Shown: one piece after another, positions 21,800 through 34,400 of the stretch
How positions within the stretch are numbered: the stretch's first letter is position 1
Layout: each line of letters starts with the position of its first letter
NCBI RefSeq assembly: GCF_037975245.1
Contig: NC_092564.1
Coordinates: forward strand, 2,877,984-2,941,983
Direction: 5' to 3'
DNA: 64,000 nucleotides
From: Apostichopus japonicus
Lineage: Eukaryota; Echinodermata; Holothuroidea; Aspidochirotida; Stichopodidae
Program-made: the position numbers and the translations under genes
The notes under the pieces: model-generated
Told to the model about the DNA's origin: nothing
Database searches by the model: none
What the model saw: the letters and a program-made list of their open reading frames with translations, nothing else

Positions 21800-22515
21800 A
21801 AACTGCAAATACACCCACTTATACTCTACTGACTAACCATTTACCACATATACCCACTGCTACTCTACCGACTAACCATTGACAACATATACCCACTGCT
21901 ACTCTACTGTCTAACCATTTACCACATAAACCCAATGCTACTCTACTGACTAACCATTTACCACATATCTACCCACTGCCACTCTACTGGCTTACCATTT
22001 ATCATATATACCCACTGTTACTCTACTGTCTAACCATTTACCACATATACCCACTGTTACTCTACTGACTAACCATTTACCACATATACCCACTGCTACT
22101 CGACTGACTAACCATTTACCACATATACCCACTGTTACTCTACTGACTAACCATTTACCACATATACCCACTGTTACTCTACTGACTAACCATTTACCAC
22201 ATATACCCACTGTTACTCTACTGACTAACCATTTACCACATATACCCACTGTTACTCTACTGACTAACCATTTACCACATATACCCACTGTTACTCTACT
22301 GACTAACCATTTACCACATATACCCACTGTTACTCTACTGACTAACCATTTAGCACATATTCCCACTGTTACTCTACTGACTAACCATTTACCACATATA
22401 CCCACTGTTACTCTACTGACTAACCATTTACCACATATACCCACTGTTACTCTACTGACTAACCATTTACCACATATACCCACTGTTACTCTACTGACTA
22501 ACCATTTACCCATAT
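21800..22515. repeat. 39-bp minisatellite, about 18 units
   Basis: The unit is ACCATTTACCACATATACCC followed by ACTGTTACTCTACTGACTA. The left third is more diverged, while the units from about 22030 to 22510 are nearly identical. Because 39 is divisible by three, a - strand frame stays open for 188 codons (GKWLVSRVTVGIC repeats); I see no sign that it is a gene. Confidence 0.95.
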
Positions 22516-23134
22516 ATGCCGACTGTCTCGTTTCGATCAAGTGTCTTTTCGTCGTCACTTTATGATCAATTACATAGAAACATCGATCGACGTCAAGATT
22601 TTTTTCAAATGATTCTAATTAAATTAAAGGATGGTGACATGCAGATTCCTTTTCAAAAGCATCATTGCGGCTTCATCTGTTTTGATTAAAATCTCAAACC
22701 TTAATTTACTTATTTTCCGCATTTCATGTTTTCCGATTGAGCTTCTTCATATGGCAAAATCAGAGTTACATCACTCGCAAATTTCGTGAAATGAGACATA
22801 TGTCGGAAATCTGTCGATATTGATATTTTTCACATTTTGATGTCTCAGCCATAACAACTCCCTGGTCTCAGTGACTTTAGGTGAAATTAGACCTCACATA
22901 TAGTAAGGTTCATTACCCACATGCATGAACTCACCTAAGTTATCCCAACTCATTGTAGTTTCTTTCATCAAATTGGGGGAAATTTGCGAAACTGTTTGGT
23001 CCTTAACTTCACTTAGGGGGGGGGGGGGGGGTGAGTATCTGTAAAATACCTGTTGGGGTCCAGATGGGAGCATTCTTCATTCATACCTGCTTAGATGGGT
23101 TGAGAGAGGAGCGAGATAATACAATAGAGAAGAA
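22516..23134. other. Unannotated stretch with a poly-G tract
   Basis: Contains a run of about 18 G near 23014-23032. Nothing else is recognised. Confidence 0.5.
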
Positions 23135-23815
23135 TGAGATAATGGTTTAAACATCCCTCACATTGAATTAATAATACCAAGACCACGATACAATTACTAT
23201 TTGAACTCCAAGCTCTGATTACATCAAATTACACATATGTACGGACACATCTATACTGTTTTTATTTTTGTCAAAGAAGAATCGCGGACAATAGTCTCCC
23301 TCCATTTAACGACTTCAGTAAATTAATTTAGGAAGGTAGAGAGAAGAGAGAGGTAATATAGCATAGAAGAAGGAAGTTGGGTTGAAACATACGTCAGATT
23401 GTTTAATAATACCAGGACCACGATACAATTACGATTTGAATCCCAAGCTCTGATTACATCAAATAACAAATACATAACACATATATAGCAGGAGGAAGTA
23501 AGGTTTAAACATCCCTCACATTGAATTAATCATACCAGGAACACGATACAATTACGATTTACATCAAATTACATGTACATATACATAACACATACAAAGC
23601 AGGAGGAAGTAAGGTTTAAACATCCCTCAGAATAGTTTCATAATACCAGGACCACGATAAAATTACGATTCGAACCCCAAGCTCTGATTACATCAAATTA
23701 AACATACATATACGGATACATCAATACTGTTTTTGTTTTGTTTTTGTCAAAGAAGAACCGCGAACAAGAGTACATTAACTGTCTCCTTCCATTTAATGAC
23801 TTCAATAAATTAATG
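23135..23815. repeat. Irregular tandem array of ~112-230-bp units
   Basis: A block containing 'aggtttaaacatccctca', 'ataccaggaccacgataca' and 'tctgattacatcaaatta' starts near 23137, 23369, 23491 and 23603. A longer tail ('tgtcaaagaaga..cgcg', then 'ccatttaatgacttca') follows the first and last units. The array looks like nested duplications. No coding potential. Confidence 0.8.
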
Positions 23816-26286
23816 TCAGTTGATGTGTTAATTTAACTTACATGTGGGATGATTTCACTCAATATTGAATTTTTATTGAAAATTTAATAATCTTCGGTGC
23901 CCTTAGAACGTTAGTCATCAGAAGATGTTCTAACATTTGATCTGATTTGCAGATAAAGAAACAATAATTAAATCCTATCTTTATCAACTGATATAATGAC
24001 GCCAGTGAGTTGCAAGCTTTCTCACTGTAGCAAAACTAGAAATGTAAAATGGCTTACATCAGTATAATTAATAAAAGGTATCATATATAATTGTCCATTG
24101 TCATGTTTATCAATTTTCTTTATTATCACAAAAAAAACCCGTCCGTATCCACCCTGTTCAACAGTGATCCACACTATACCAAGGAACTCTCAAACAGAGA
24201 GGCATATGAACATTACGGTACACCTTTAATGTGAAGATATTACAGTTTACCTCAAAACTTCAGCTTGCTCATATCTCTATTATTTAATATCTAGTTCAGT
24301 GACATTCATATTTTTGTTGAGTTCAGTGTTGCATAGAAACCATGTTCCATATTTGATCAACTAAGTTAATGGCCATTATTCCTTAGCGACAGATAATCAT
24401 TAGTAAACAATTCAATATATTCACCACATTCTGAATCATAATATGATACCAGTTAGTACGATTTCATGACAACTTCGAGACTCCGATAAAAAAAAATCTT
24501 TACCAGTAATCAGTTATCAGTAGTTCATTCAATTACGCTTCCTTGGGACAACCGAAATTTGCAACATTTGACTTTTACTATAGGGATACTCGTAAACACT
24601 TCAATCGGAGCGCCTCGGGTACTTAAATAGATCTGTTTACATTCAAATGTCATTTAAAGGTTGACTTTGGTCGCAAAATTAAGTTTGATATGTTTTGGAT
24701 CGATAAAACAAACGCTGCTTTCAGTCCAGATTACATTTCTCTATCACTTATAATGTTTGAAAAATGACTCTTTAATTAGCTGGTATATAGTCTAATACTT
24801 TGTCAATTATATATGTCAAATCCCTCAGATGCAACAGAAAGAAAACAATGAGAAAATATAAGACTGTTACGGATTTAGATAACCTATTAAAAAAATAGTA
24901 CAACATTACCAAGGACAAATGATGTTAAATGCCATCCGATGGTGCTCTGTTATTAAATATGAAGTTCACAGATAAAAAATGTGGCTGTGTTAGTAGCATA
25001 TCTAAAACAATAGATTAACATTAACATTTCGGCCTCCGCCGAGGAACAGACGCCAGAATAGCTGCAATAGGGACATAACTATATAGCAGTCAAATATTTC
25101 GTTATTCTCAAGCTTAACCATATCAAGACTAATTCTGTTTAAAGTCATTCGATTAAACAGGTCAAACATTCGTCTGTCAATCTCGCAACAATGACTCTAT
25201 CGTATTGTATAATATTCATAGACGCAATCCTCAACATCACTAACGCTTTTTTGTATTCACAGGGTTCAAGTCCAGAAGGACATGGAGATAGTTCGTATTA
25301 CGTATAGAAGAGTAACCATCTAAGCATTGTCTTCCAATCCTTTGTTAAACTATACATCATATGTAGGTTCAGACAGAAGAAAACGGTTTTTATTCATTAA
25401 AGGGCGTGAAAACTAGAGCAAACAGAAACGTCTAATGCCGGTAATCTGGCCTAGTTTCGAATGAGGTGTATCAGAGGTGTTAGACACCACCATCGATCCC
25501 AGAAAATACACACACACAGCTTGCTACCATCGGTAATTAAACACTAGTGTACAGTCAGTACATACAGCTGCGGTCAATACGCACAGCACAGTGTACAAAC
25601 AAAACAGCGATGGACATCTCAGGTCTAGCTAAAGATAACAAGGTATCACGTTTCATTACTGTACTGTCTACTTTTTGTAGCGACACGAACAATACGTCAC
25701 TTGCAAGCAACGAAAAGTTAACTTTTTCAGATGGCCGCACGAGTTTTGGGGCGAGTCTTCAATGCCTTTAAAGGGAATTTTCCAAACCTTACTAACTCCA
25801 TATTAGCTTAACTGGGTAATCAATATGCATCCCGTTTATTTAGGTTCTCTCTCTGCGCGTACGTTGCTTCAACCAGTTTTTCTCTCCGCTGACCCTATTA
25901 CAGAACATTTATTGAGAATGCCTAGTGTATAGCATGGAATAATAGGGAAGCATATGCAGTAATATGAGACAGACAACGAGGTAAATATTGAATACAAAAA
26001 TCATTTATACTTCGACTGAAAGTAGGGTAAAATTGTGTCTTTCAAACACGGTTTCGTAAAAATGTTAACATCACTTAGTAGATATTTTGTGTAACAAAAA
26101 TTAAAAGTTACGTTCCCAAAAAGCACCGATTAAATTTCTCTCCCATTTTTCATTCAGATATATTAAACCGTTATCTTCATCTTACACGATAGAAACAACA
26201 TTTTGTACCGTTTGGCAACTATCCTGGTTCAAATAAATCAAAATTGGTGGCGCTATATTAGTGGCGCTATGATGCTTTTAAACTTA
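23816..26286. other. Intergenic stretch, nothing recognised
   Basis: No splice-supported exon, RNA gene or clear repeat seen. Open frames are short and featureless. Confidence 0.4.
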
Positions 26287-26475
26287 TTCTCGATCTTTTG
26301 GCTAAGATCATGTGTAGCATTAGGTTCCCTATGTAGGGGAATCGTGATACACACCTGACGATGATCACACAGTCACAGTCTCGACAAGGGGACTGGGGTT
26401 GGGAGCGGATCAGTCATTCTGTTTTCTTAGGTTGTTCGTGGCCAGGTTCTTTCTTGAGTGACTTTTCATTAAAAT
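26287..26475 (+). mobile_element. U2-snRNA-headed SINE, copy 3 (diverged)
   Basis: TTCTCGATCTTTTGGCTAAG, then ATCATGTGTAG, opens the copy with small changes from copy 2. The body motifs GATGATCACACAGTCACAG, GGGGACTGGGGTTG, GAGCGGATCAGTC and CCAGGTTCTTTC follow in the same order, and it ends ATTAAAAT. No convincing target duplication is left, so it is an older insertion. Confidence 0.78.
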
Positions 26476-28280
26476 TTCGTTCAAACATTTTGATATCACC
26501 AACTTGCATTAACTTTATTCTAACCTGATAGGGAGTTTTTAATCAGGGCATCTCTATCATCATGCCCGGTGATGAAGGCTGTTAGCTGAGTTTTGTTCTT
26601 ATTTAACAGATAATATTTTAGGACTTCAATTGGAATTAATTCGTATGAACTTGCTGCAATAAACATGCATCGTCTCTTACAGCAGATAAGCAAACAATTA
26701 ACACATATATTACAAAAAGTAAAAACAAAGTTAAAAACAATACAGGAGAAAGGAAGAGGAAGAAAAAAAGGAATCTGCACATAAGTGTCTTTTAATTGAA
26801 ATTAAACTTGATATTTAATTAAAACCGGAAACTTACTACTTACTACTAGGGTTTTGTGAATTGAATGATATATATGTATGGGAATCCGATACATGTACGG
26901 CCATCAGTGAGAAAGAGATAAACGGATTAAGCTATGTCCATCGCAGCATTAAAAAAACAATGCACATCCATCAAATATGAAGACTTTTTGACCGCTGCAA
27001 CGAAAGTATATAAACGTCATATAAGCATGACATAATGTAACAAGTACCTACCATATAATTCAGTCAGGTATTTAATTAGTTGCATAGATTAGTGTGTTTC
27101 ATTGTTTACATGCGGATGGGTGGGGTGCATGTTAAAGCACTCACTTAAGCGAAAATATAGGGAAAGTTCTTTAGCACCAATGAACAGCCGGTGGTTAGAG
27201 TTACAGAAAGATTCGTCAGACAGCAAACTTAATTATTAGTGCTTACAATCCTTTTCTACTAACGTCCGAGCACACATTTGTATTTTCCCTATTCTGTTCG
27301 CCTAGATGCCTAGTCTTAGATTTGTAGATCTACTCTTTCTCTTACTCGAAGCAATTTGAAAATGCTGTTTGACACTAATGCAAAAGTACGTACCGTTATG
27401 TACTCGTGCTTAGGACCTTGAATTCGTTCGCTCTCGTACTCATACCATGCGACATTATACGTGTACTGTTCTATTGCACTCTTACTACATATTTGTCCAA
27501 CATTGACGTTTCACTGAAATGAATTTGGCAGAAAGTGTGGTACTTATATGGAAAGGAAAAATCCACACTGTTAGTGTACGTAACTCAAGATATGGTTGAT
27601 TTAAAGTAACCTATTTTGACTGGCTATGCCATCGATTCTTCCCCGGAGTGTATCACAGTAGTTAGTCGATGATTGAACGGTAAATATTCTTCAAATACTT
27701 TACTGTCCTATAACAATCTTCTTGATGAATTAACTTTAAAACATGGTACATTAGGAATGTTTGCTTAGCTGCCAAGATTCTCTGTATTTAGAGATTCGTC
27801 AGACTGCAACATTTTGGTAGAAATATTATTTCCCTCTGTGAAGAAGGCAGTTAAATAGTAAAGGCATACTAAAGCATTTTCGGATGAATTGCTGTGATAA
27901 CATGATACACTTTGCTTTTGCCAGATGCATTAAACAAATACCACTATATTTGAAAAATAACTATATCTTCGCCACACCAAATAAGTAGAGGTTGTTCTTT
28001 AACGTTAAGATGCATATAATATTCAGCATTTAGATAAACTTCTGCCAACGGAATATTATTTATGCAAAGTTTGATGAACGTGCGAAAATCTGTATTCTGT
28101 ACACACGCAAACGATTCTTGCAAAATGAACCCACTCAGTGCCTGTTTTCGTTCACTTCTCAGTTTAGATTATCAGCAGCAAGTTATTATAATGAAACCAT
28201 TTCTGCATCCTGAAACGAGACACTTATTTTTAGTAGACGCGTCAAGAACTGATTCTGAGACGAATAGGCTATAGTTTCAA
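26476..28280. other. Intergenic stretch upstream of PSMB4
   Basis: AT-rich sequence with no recognised gene, RNA or repeat family. Confidence 0.4.
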
Positions 28281-28302
28281 AGTTCCTTTGAACAAAGGAA
28301 CT
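28281..28302. promoter_or_regulatory. 22-bp inverted repeat upstream of PSMB4
   Basis: AGTTCCTTTG, AA, CAAAGGAACT form a 10+10 perfect inverted repeat ending 160 bases before the PSMB4 start codon. It could be a factor site in the promoter or a hairpin in a long 5' leader. Only the symmetry is seen; the role is inference. Confidence 0.4.
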
Positions 28303-28461
28303 GCTACCATGAGAGAAATGACAGCATAGTTATGTATATCTGCTATATGTAGATTATTTTTTCTTTTTATTCTTTTGGCGTTCCAAGTATATTAGCTTCA
28401 AGTTTAGCACAGAGAGTTGTTTCACGCGTAGTCATTGTCATTTAACGTAGGCTGTGAAAAG

Positions 28462-31400
28462 ATGTCGTTCGATTCGTTTTCCGGGTTCTCTACTAAAATA
28501 TGGTCTCACGGACCATCACCGGGAGCTTTTTATGATCCTCCTGGTAGTAACACGACCTATCAAAAGGACCCAGTCAAACGCACTTTGTAAGCGATGCTTT
28601 GAAATTATGCTATGTAGAGCCTAGCCAACGTCCGAATGTAGGCCTAAGCAATTTAATATGCTAAGTTAACGTAAGGCCTAACGTCATTAGTCAGCACAAA
28701 CACTAATGTTAGGCCTAGCCTAAGGTAATCAGAATCGTAAGACCGGGTTGTTATATTTCTTTTGCAGGACGCATGGTAATAGAAAAAGACCAAGAAGCGG
28801 TATTAACATACCACCGTACGAAATTAATATAACTTCAGAAGAGGAGCGAGAATTTTACAGACAACTAGAGCAGCATAACTTTGACTAGGCCTAACCTATT
28901 TGTTGTGTGCAGTAGGAACCAGTGACAGACCGGTTCCGCGACAACATTAAACTTTACATGAAAAAAAAATTGCCGGAAGCAATGTCATACTAAAACATGC
29001 CTGTTTTTCTATGTAATATGCAGCATCATTTAGTAAAAAATATATATATTTTTTTCTTATAGTCAATAGTAAAAGAATTTATAACTGCTAGGCCTACCGT
29101 AGGTTAATAGAACTTGGTCAAACTAGTCTTGACCTACCATTACTGTAGATCACTAGGTTAGATTGGGCATTCCCTACCTTACCAGCCTATTACTGTATCC
29201 TTGCCACTAATAGCATAGTTCACTGAAATGATGGAATACATCTGAAATTGACTGTGTGCATCCTCTTAGGAAGTGTTGTGAAAGACATGTCAGACTTGTC
29301 TGTTAGTTCTAGCTTGGCTTACTTTGAATACTGCTATGGTACATTCATAACAATTTTCAAATTGCACTGCAACATCTGCTGCGTTAAAAATATGGTATCA
29401 AGACCAATTCCTTTGAAATCAATATTGAATACACATATGAGTTAAAATATGCTATCACAGATAAATGTAATAACCAAAAATATTCTTATCAAAGTATACA
29501 TCGTCAGGCAACATGTTTTTGAACCCTTTTTCTTGCTTTGTCATATTTAGATCATTTCAAGTTTACCAAATCTTGTTGATCTTTTCTGATTTTCCTTGTT
29601 ACTGGTCAAATGTTTACAGACCAAATTCTTAGACAGGTGTTTTTTTTATTCCATAATCAGACGATATTGCAGCTGATGCATAGTAGAAATAAATGTAATC
29701 TTGGGGTAAGGAAATATAGTTGGAACTAGTACTTACATTAGTTCGCTCTTAGTTTGTTTTAACTTACAATGTATATTATTTCAACTATATCAACAGATAC
29801 CCATCTGTGACTGGTACTTCTGTCCTTGGTGTAAAATACAACGATGGAGTCATTCTTGCAGCTGATATGCTGGGATCTTATGGTTCTCTAGCAAGGTTTC
29901 GCAACTTGTCCAGAGTAAAAGCGGTAAACAATAGCACAGGCATAGCTGTCGCAGGAGATTATGCAGACTATCAGTTCTTAAATGACGTCCTTGAACAGAA
30001 AATGTGAGTAAACATAGCACTTAAGGTTTAAACTGTATGTTTTTCAACTGTTCAGCAGGTCCCAGTAATGATCTTTCAAGATATGGAAAACTTACAGATA
30101 AACACCATAAAGGAAGTCATTTTGGATACTTTTCACATTTGATAAGGATACCTTGATGCCAATTGTTAAAAGTCAGTATGTGGAAACATTTTAATTAATT
30201 AAAATATTAGTCATTGTGAATGGAGATCAAAGGTAAAAATATGAAACAACGTAAATACATATATCAAGAGAGGAAATTCAGTCAGATATGATACAATAAA
30301 CATTTGGATGGACACATTATTAAGAATCCAACTCATTACTTATTAAGAATCCAACTCTCTCTATTTTCCTCTCTCTTTTCTTGGTGTATTAGGGTTGAAA
30401 AGTTAATTGAAGAACATTGAGTTTGTACCAAAATTTTGTTTTGAGTTGTTAGGGTAAATTCTATGTCTGAAGAAAGTGTGGTATCATAGTTAACAAGCTT
30501 TACCACTGTATATTTGACTGACTATTCAACTGACTAGAAATATTTCTGATTCCATTGTAGACCAATGTATACATTATTTTACCATTTATACACAACTTAT
30601 TCAGTTAAGGCATGGAAGATGTACAGTAGCTCATTAAGGAATTCAGATATCTCAGGTTCAGCGAGTCCAGTTCAGAGAATAGCAATGTCCGCAAAATTGG
30701 TTTGCAGTTGCTCCCGACTTTTTTGCCTGTCCACTCCCAGAGCCGTAACACTTCTGAAATTTGTTCATTTTATTGGGTGTCATATTCTGTCTGTATGGAC
30801 TACAGTATTACTAACAGAAGAGTTCATACATAAAGTTATGAGTTTATTCGTTGTTTATCTTCACAGCATCGAGGACGAGTGTCTGGATGACGGTCATGGA
30901 TACTCACCTAAGTCTTTATTCTCTTGGCTCACAAGGGTCATGTACAATAGAAGGTCAAAGTTCAACCCCCTCTGGAATGTTGTAGCCATCGGTGGATTCT
31001 ACAAAGGAGAAAGGTTAGTGCCTGGACCCAGAGCTAATAATTACAGAACTGACATGTTTGTGAAGTTAGTGCTATAGTAAGAAGTGAACAACTCCATACA
31101 TGGATAATAAAGTTAGCACAATATAGCAGTAACATACTTAAACAGCTAAGTTACCCTATTGGTCACACAGATTTTTAATTTTAATTTCAACCATTTGTTA
31201 AAGGCTATTTTACTGACATTTTGGAAGGTGTTTTGTGATGATCAATATAAAAACTAATGCTAAACAATATCGTGTATGCAGAAATGCGGTTCTTCGCATC
31301 TCATTTGAATCAAGTCTGTGGTTCTGTGCCTTTGTGTCTCTGTGAAAGTGACTAACACATAGCCTCTTCCTTCCTTGTTTCAGCTTTTTAGGTTATGTTG

Positions 31401-34400
31401 ACAAAATAGGATCAGCTTATGAGTCAGCCACAGTTGCAAACGGGTTTGGAGCATACATAGCCCTGGTAAGTTACATGTAATGTCAAATGGTGTTTGCTCA
31501 TATAACATACATCAAAATGTCCTAATTTTGTCTGTAATCCTTGGCTAAGCAAGTACGCTAAATTGCCAAATTACATTGTTTGAATTTTTTTTTTGTATTC
31601 CATTTAAGTCAGATTACAACACCTAGTATAGGCCAACAACACTTTAATGGCAGATTTCTTTATTTCAGTTCATTCATTTTCAAATTTATTGCGATCATTT
31701 CGATAGCAAAGAAATGTAACCACACAAGAATAACAAACAGTAAATAAATTTGAATTCACAAGGAAATTAGAACAGAACAAGTAGTGAGATAAAATGATTG
31801 AGGCAAATTCTAAGACTGTTTAGATATGAAATCTGTAAATGAGACATCCTTGTGAGAGAGAGCAAATTCTATAGTCGAAAGGAAAAAGAAAACTGTTTGG
31901 GATGACACCTTGACTTTCCTCAGTGTACTGCTTCTGATATGATTACTGCTCAGTATTATCCTCCTCCCAGCATCCTTTGTTCTGTTTCTTAAAATGTTAT
32001 CTTTGACCGTTTTAAATTCCAAGCATTTCCAGCCTCACAAGTTTCTTTCAACCATCCTTTTGGATTTTGACTACTGTTTGTAGTTTTGTTTTTAGTTCAT
32101 TTAATTTTAAAGTAACTTTTCTAAGTTTGGTATTTAATTGAGATATTTTTAAATTGACAAATATGAAAGGTGCTGTACTTGCTAAATGTGCTAAACTTGA
32201 ATATCATGTTGCCATGCTACACTGGATCAGTTATCCCAGTAGTACCTGGTGGTAGGTATGTACAATCAAGGCATGCCACAGCAGTTTTGTATATGTACAA
32301 TATGGTCACAAACTTCCTTCCTGTGATCTTTCAAGAAGTCAACAAGACAACCGCCCTGTTTTGGTTTACAGTACATTATTTCACTTGAGCTTTGCTTTTT
32401 ATCTCATTCTGATCTTCTTTTATTCTGGTCATATTTGCAAGCCCTAACGGTTGCTCTTGACCACAGTCAGTCACTGGTATTGTTTCATTTCATTTTAGCC
32501 TATGATGAGAGATGCAGTCGAAAAGAACCCTAACATGACAGAGGACGAAGCTAAGGACTTAATAAGCCATTGCATGAGAGTTCTCTTTTACCGCGATGCC
32601 CGATCATTTAACAAGGTAGGTCACATGATGTAGCCTGTCCTACATTGGTCGCCTGTAGAAAAGAGTCCATTTGAAAATGAGGAATGTTGTTGTGAATCGA
32701 AGTGTACATATATACAGGTTAATTGTCAATGCTAACCTACTGTATGTAAAGAACCAGCCAGATTGATATCATTTTGCTACATGCAAGTTAAGGTATGTTT
32801 GGCACAGAGTCAAAAATAGAAGCTTGCAGTAGCTGCAATAAGTCTGAACCAATATCAATAGAGATTATCTGTTAACCAGCAGTGTCTAGTGTCTGTGTCC
32901 TACACAGCTAGGCTTCCCATAATGCTGCAGCCCCCTCAGCATCTGACTATTGATACAATATCTTATAGAGATTATCTCTGTCAACCAGCAGTGCCTATTG
33001 TGCCCTACACAGCTAGGCTTCCCATAATGCTGCAGCCCCCTCAGCATCTGACTATTGATACAGTGCCTTTAATGTAACAATGGTAAATGTTGATTTGATG
33101 TGAACAGACGATGTCTATAGTTTATAAAGCAATTAGTGACCTGTGGTCACTTGCTGCATGGTTTGTGACTTCAGGAATGTTCTATACTTGGACATGAAAG
33201 GAAAACTAGCAGGTGGTTACTGTTGCTATCTAGTTTGGTTTGGTTTGTTTATCTACAATAGACAATACACAGCTGTTCAACTCTGGCAAGTGGCTACTCC
33301 TAACATCCTGAACTATGCACACAAATACATGGGCAGAAAGACATTGTGCTGTTGTTGTGTGGTAGCAGCCCACTGTGAGAATGAGTGTTGTTGCAATATT
33401 CCCTCTTCTGTGATACAAACCTACCAATGTGAGCTTTGGCAAACTGTTTGCCAAACCAGACTAAACCATAGATGATAGAGTGATGATCATGGACACAGAA
33501 CAGCATTTTTACGAATAAACTCAAAAGCAATTTTGGACTGATTCATGCCATAAATGACAGCTTTTGCTGGCAACTAAAATTAGTTTGGTATTGCCGAAGT
33601 TGTAAGATTGCATTGTAATTTCATTTCTATTTCTGGTGATGTTTGTTCCTTGTGTTTTTTCCTGTTGAAGTTGGATTGAAAATGAATTTCAGAAAGGTCA
33701 AATACATGTAATATTGGCACTGGTTATACGACTAAGTTAAATTGTGCGGCATGTAGTGTGGGACTTCCCATTGTGACTGGAGTTAGTTGAATTGAAAAGT
33801 CAGGGCATGGCATTTCAAATGATATAGCATGTTACCATTTATTGAGAGAACCGGAAATGACATTATATGGAAAATATCATATATATCAAAATCCATGCAA
33901 GAGCTGTTTGATATTTATAGAATGTCTGAAGTTGTGTACAGCATCAGTCCATCGGTGCGCATTGGAATTAAATGAATTATAGGATTCCCGACTAATTTAG
34001 GTCAGGGCAGGAACCCTCATGGAAGGGCCAGAGTCGATATACAGGATTTTATAAAGGAAGGCAATGGCCCTGGGTTTGTAGAAGCTGACTCCCATGTAGG
34101 AGAATATGGGGACCTCCCCCAGACAAAAAGAGGTGCCATGATGTAGAATTCTGAAGCATATTTAGACTTTCAATTAGCTAATCAATAAAATAGCTCTAGA
34201 TGCAACGTTATGCTGTTAAATACTCTAGATATTAATTCTTTAAAAAAATTCAGCTGTTTCGTATTTAATGATTTGTATTTACTGATTAATTTTTTTCCTT
34301 TTGTAGTGCGGCTCTACTCTGTTCTGTAGGCTGCATTTTGCACAGACTTCTGAATGACTTAACAAGAGTACAGTACCATCAAAAATTCTGAAAAACAACT

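Noticed and set aside
21800-22515. CRISPR array
   Set aside because: Units are contiguous 39-bp tandem repeats with no unique spacers, in a eukaryotic genome.
21992-22558. 188-aa repeat protein on the - strand
   Set aside because: It is a by-product of a 39-bp minisatellite whose unit length is divisible by three. There are no splice, start or conservation signals.
30565-31077. 170-aa single-exon gene
   Set aside because: Only 30867-31013 is coding: it is PSMB4 exon 3 with matching splice sites. The rest of the frame is intron read-through.
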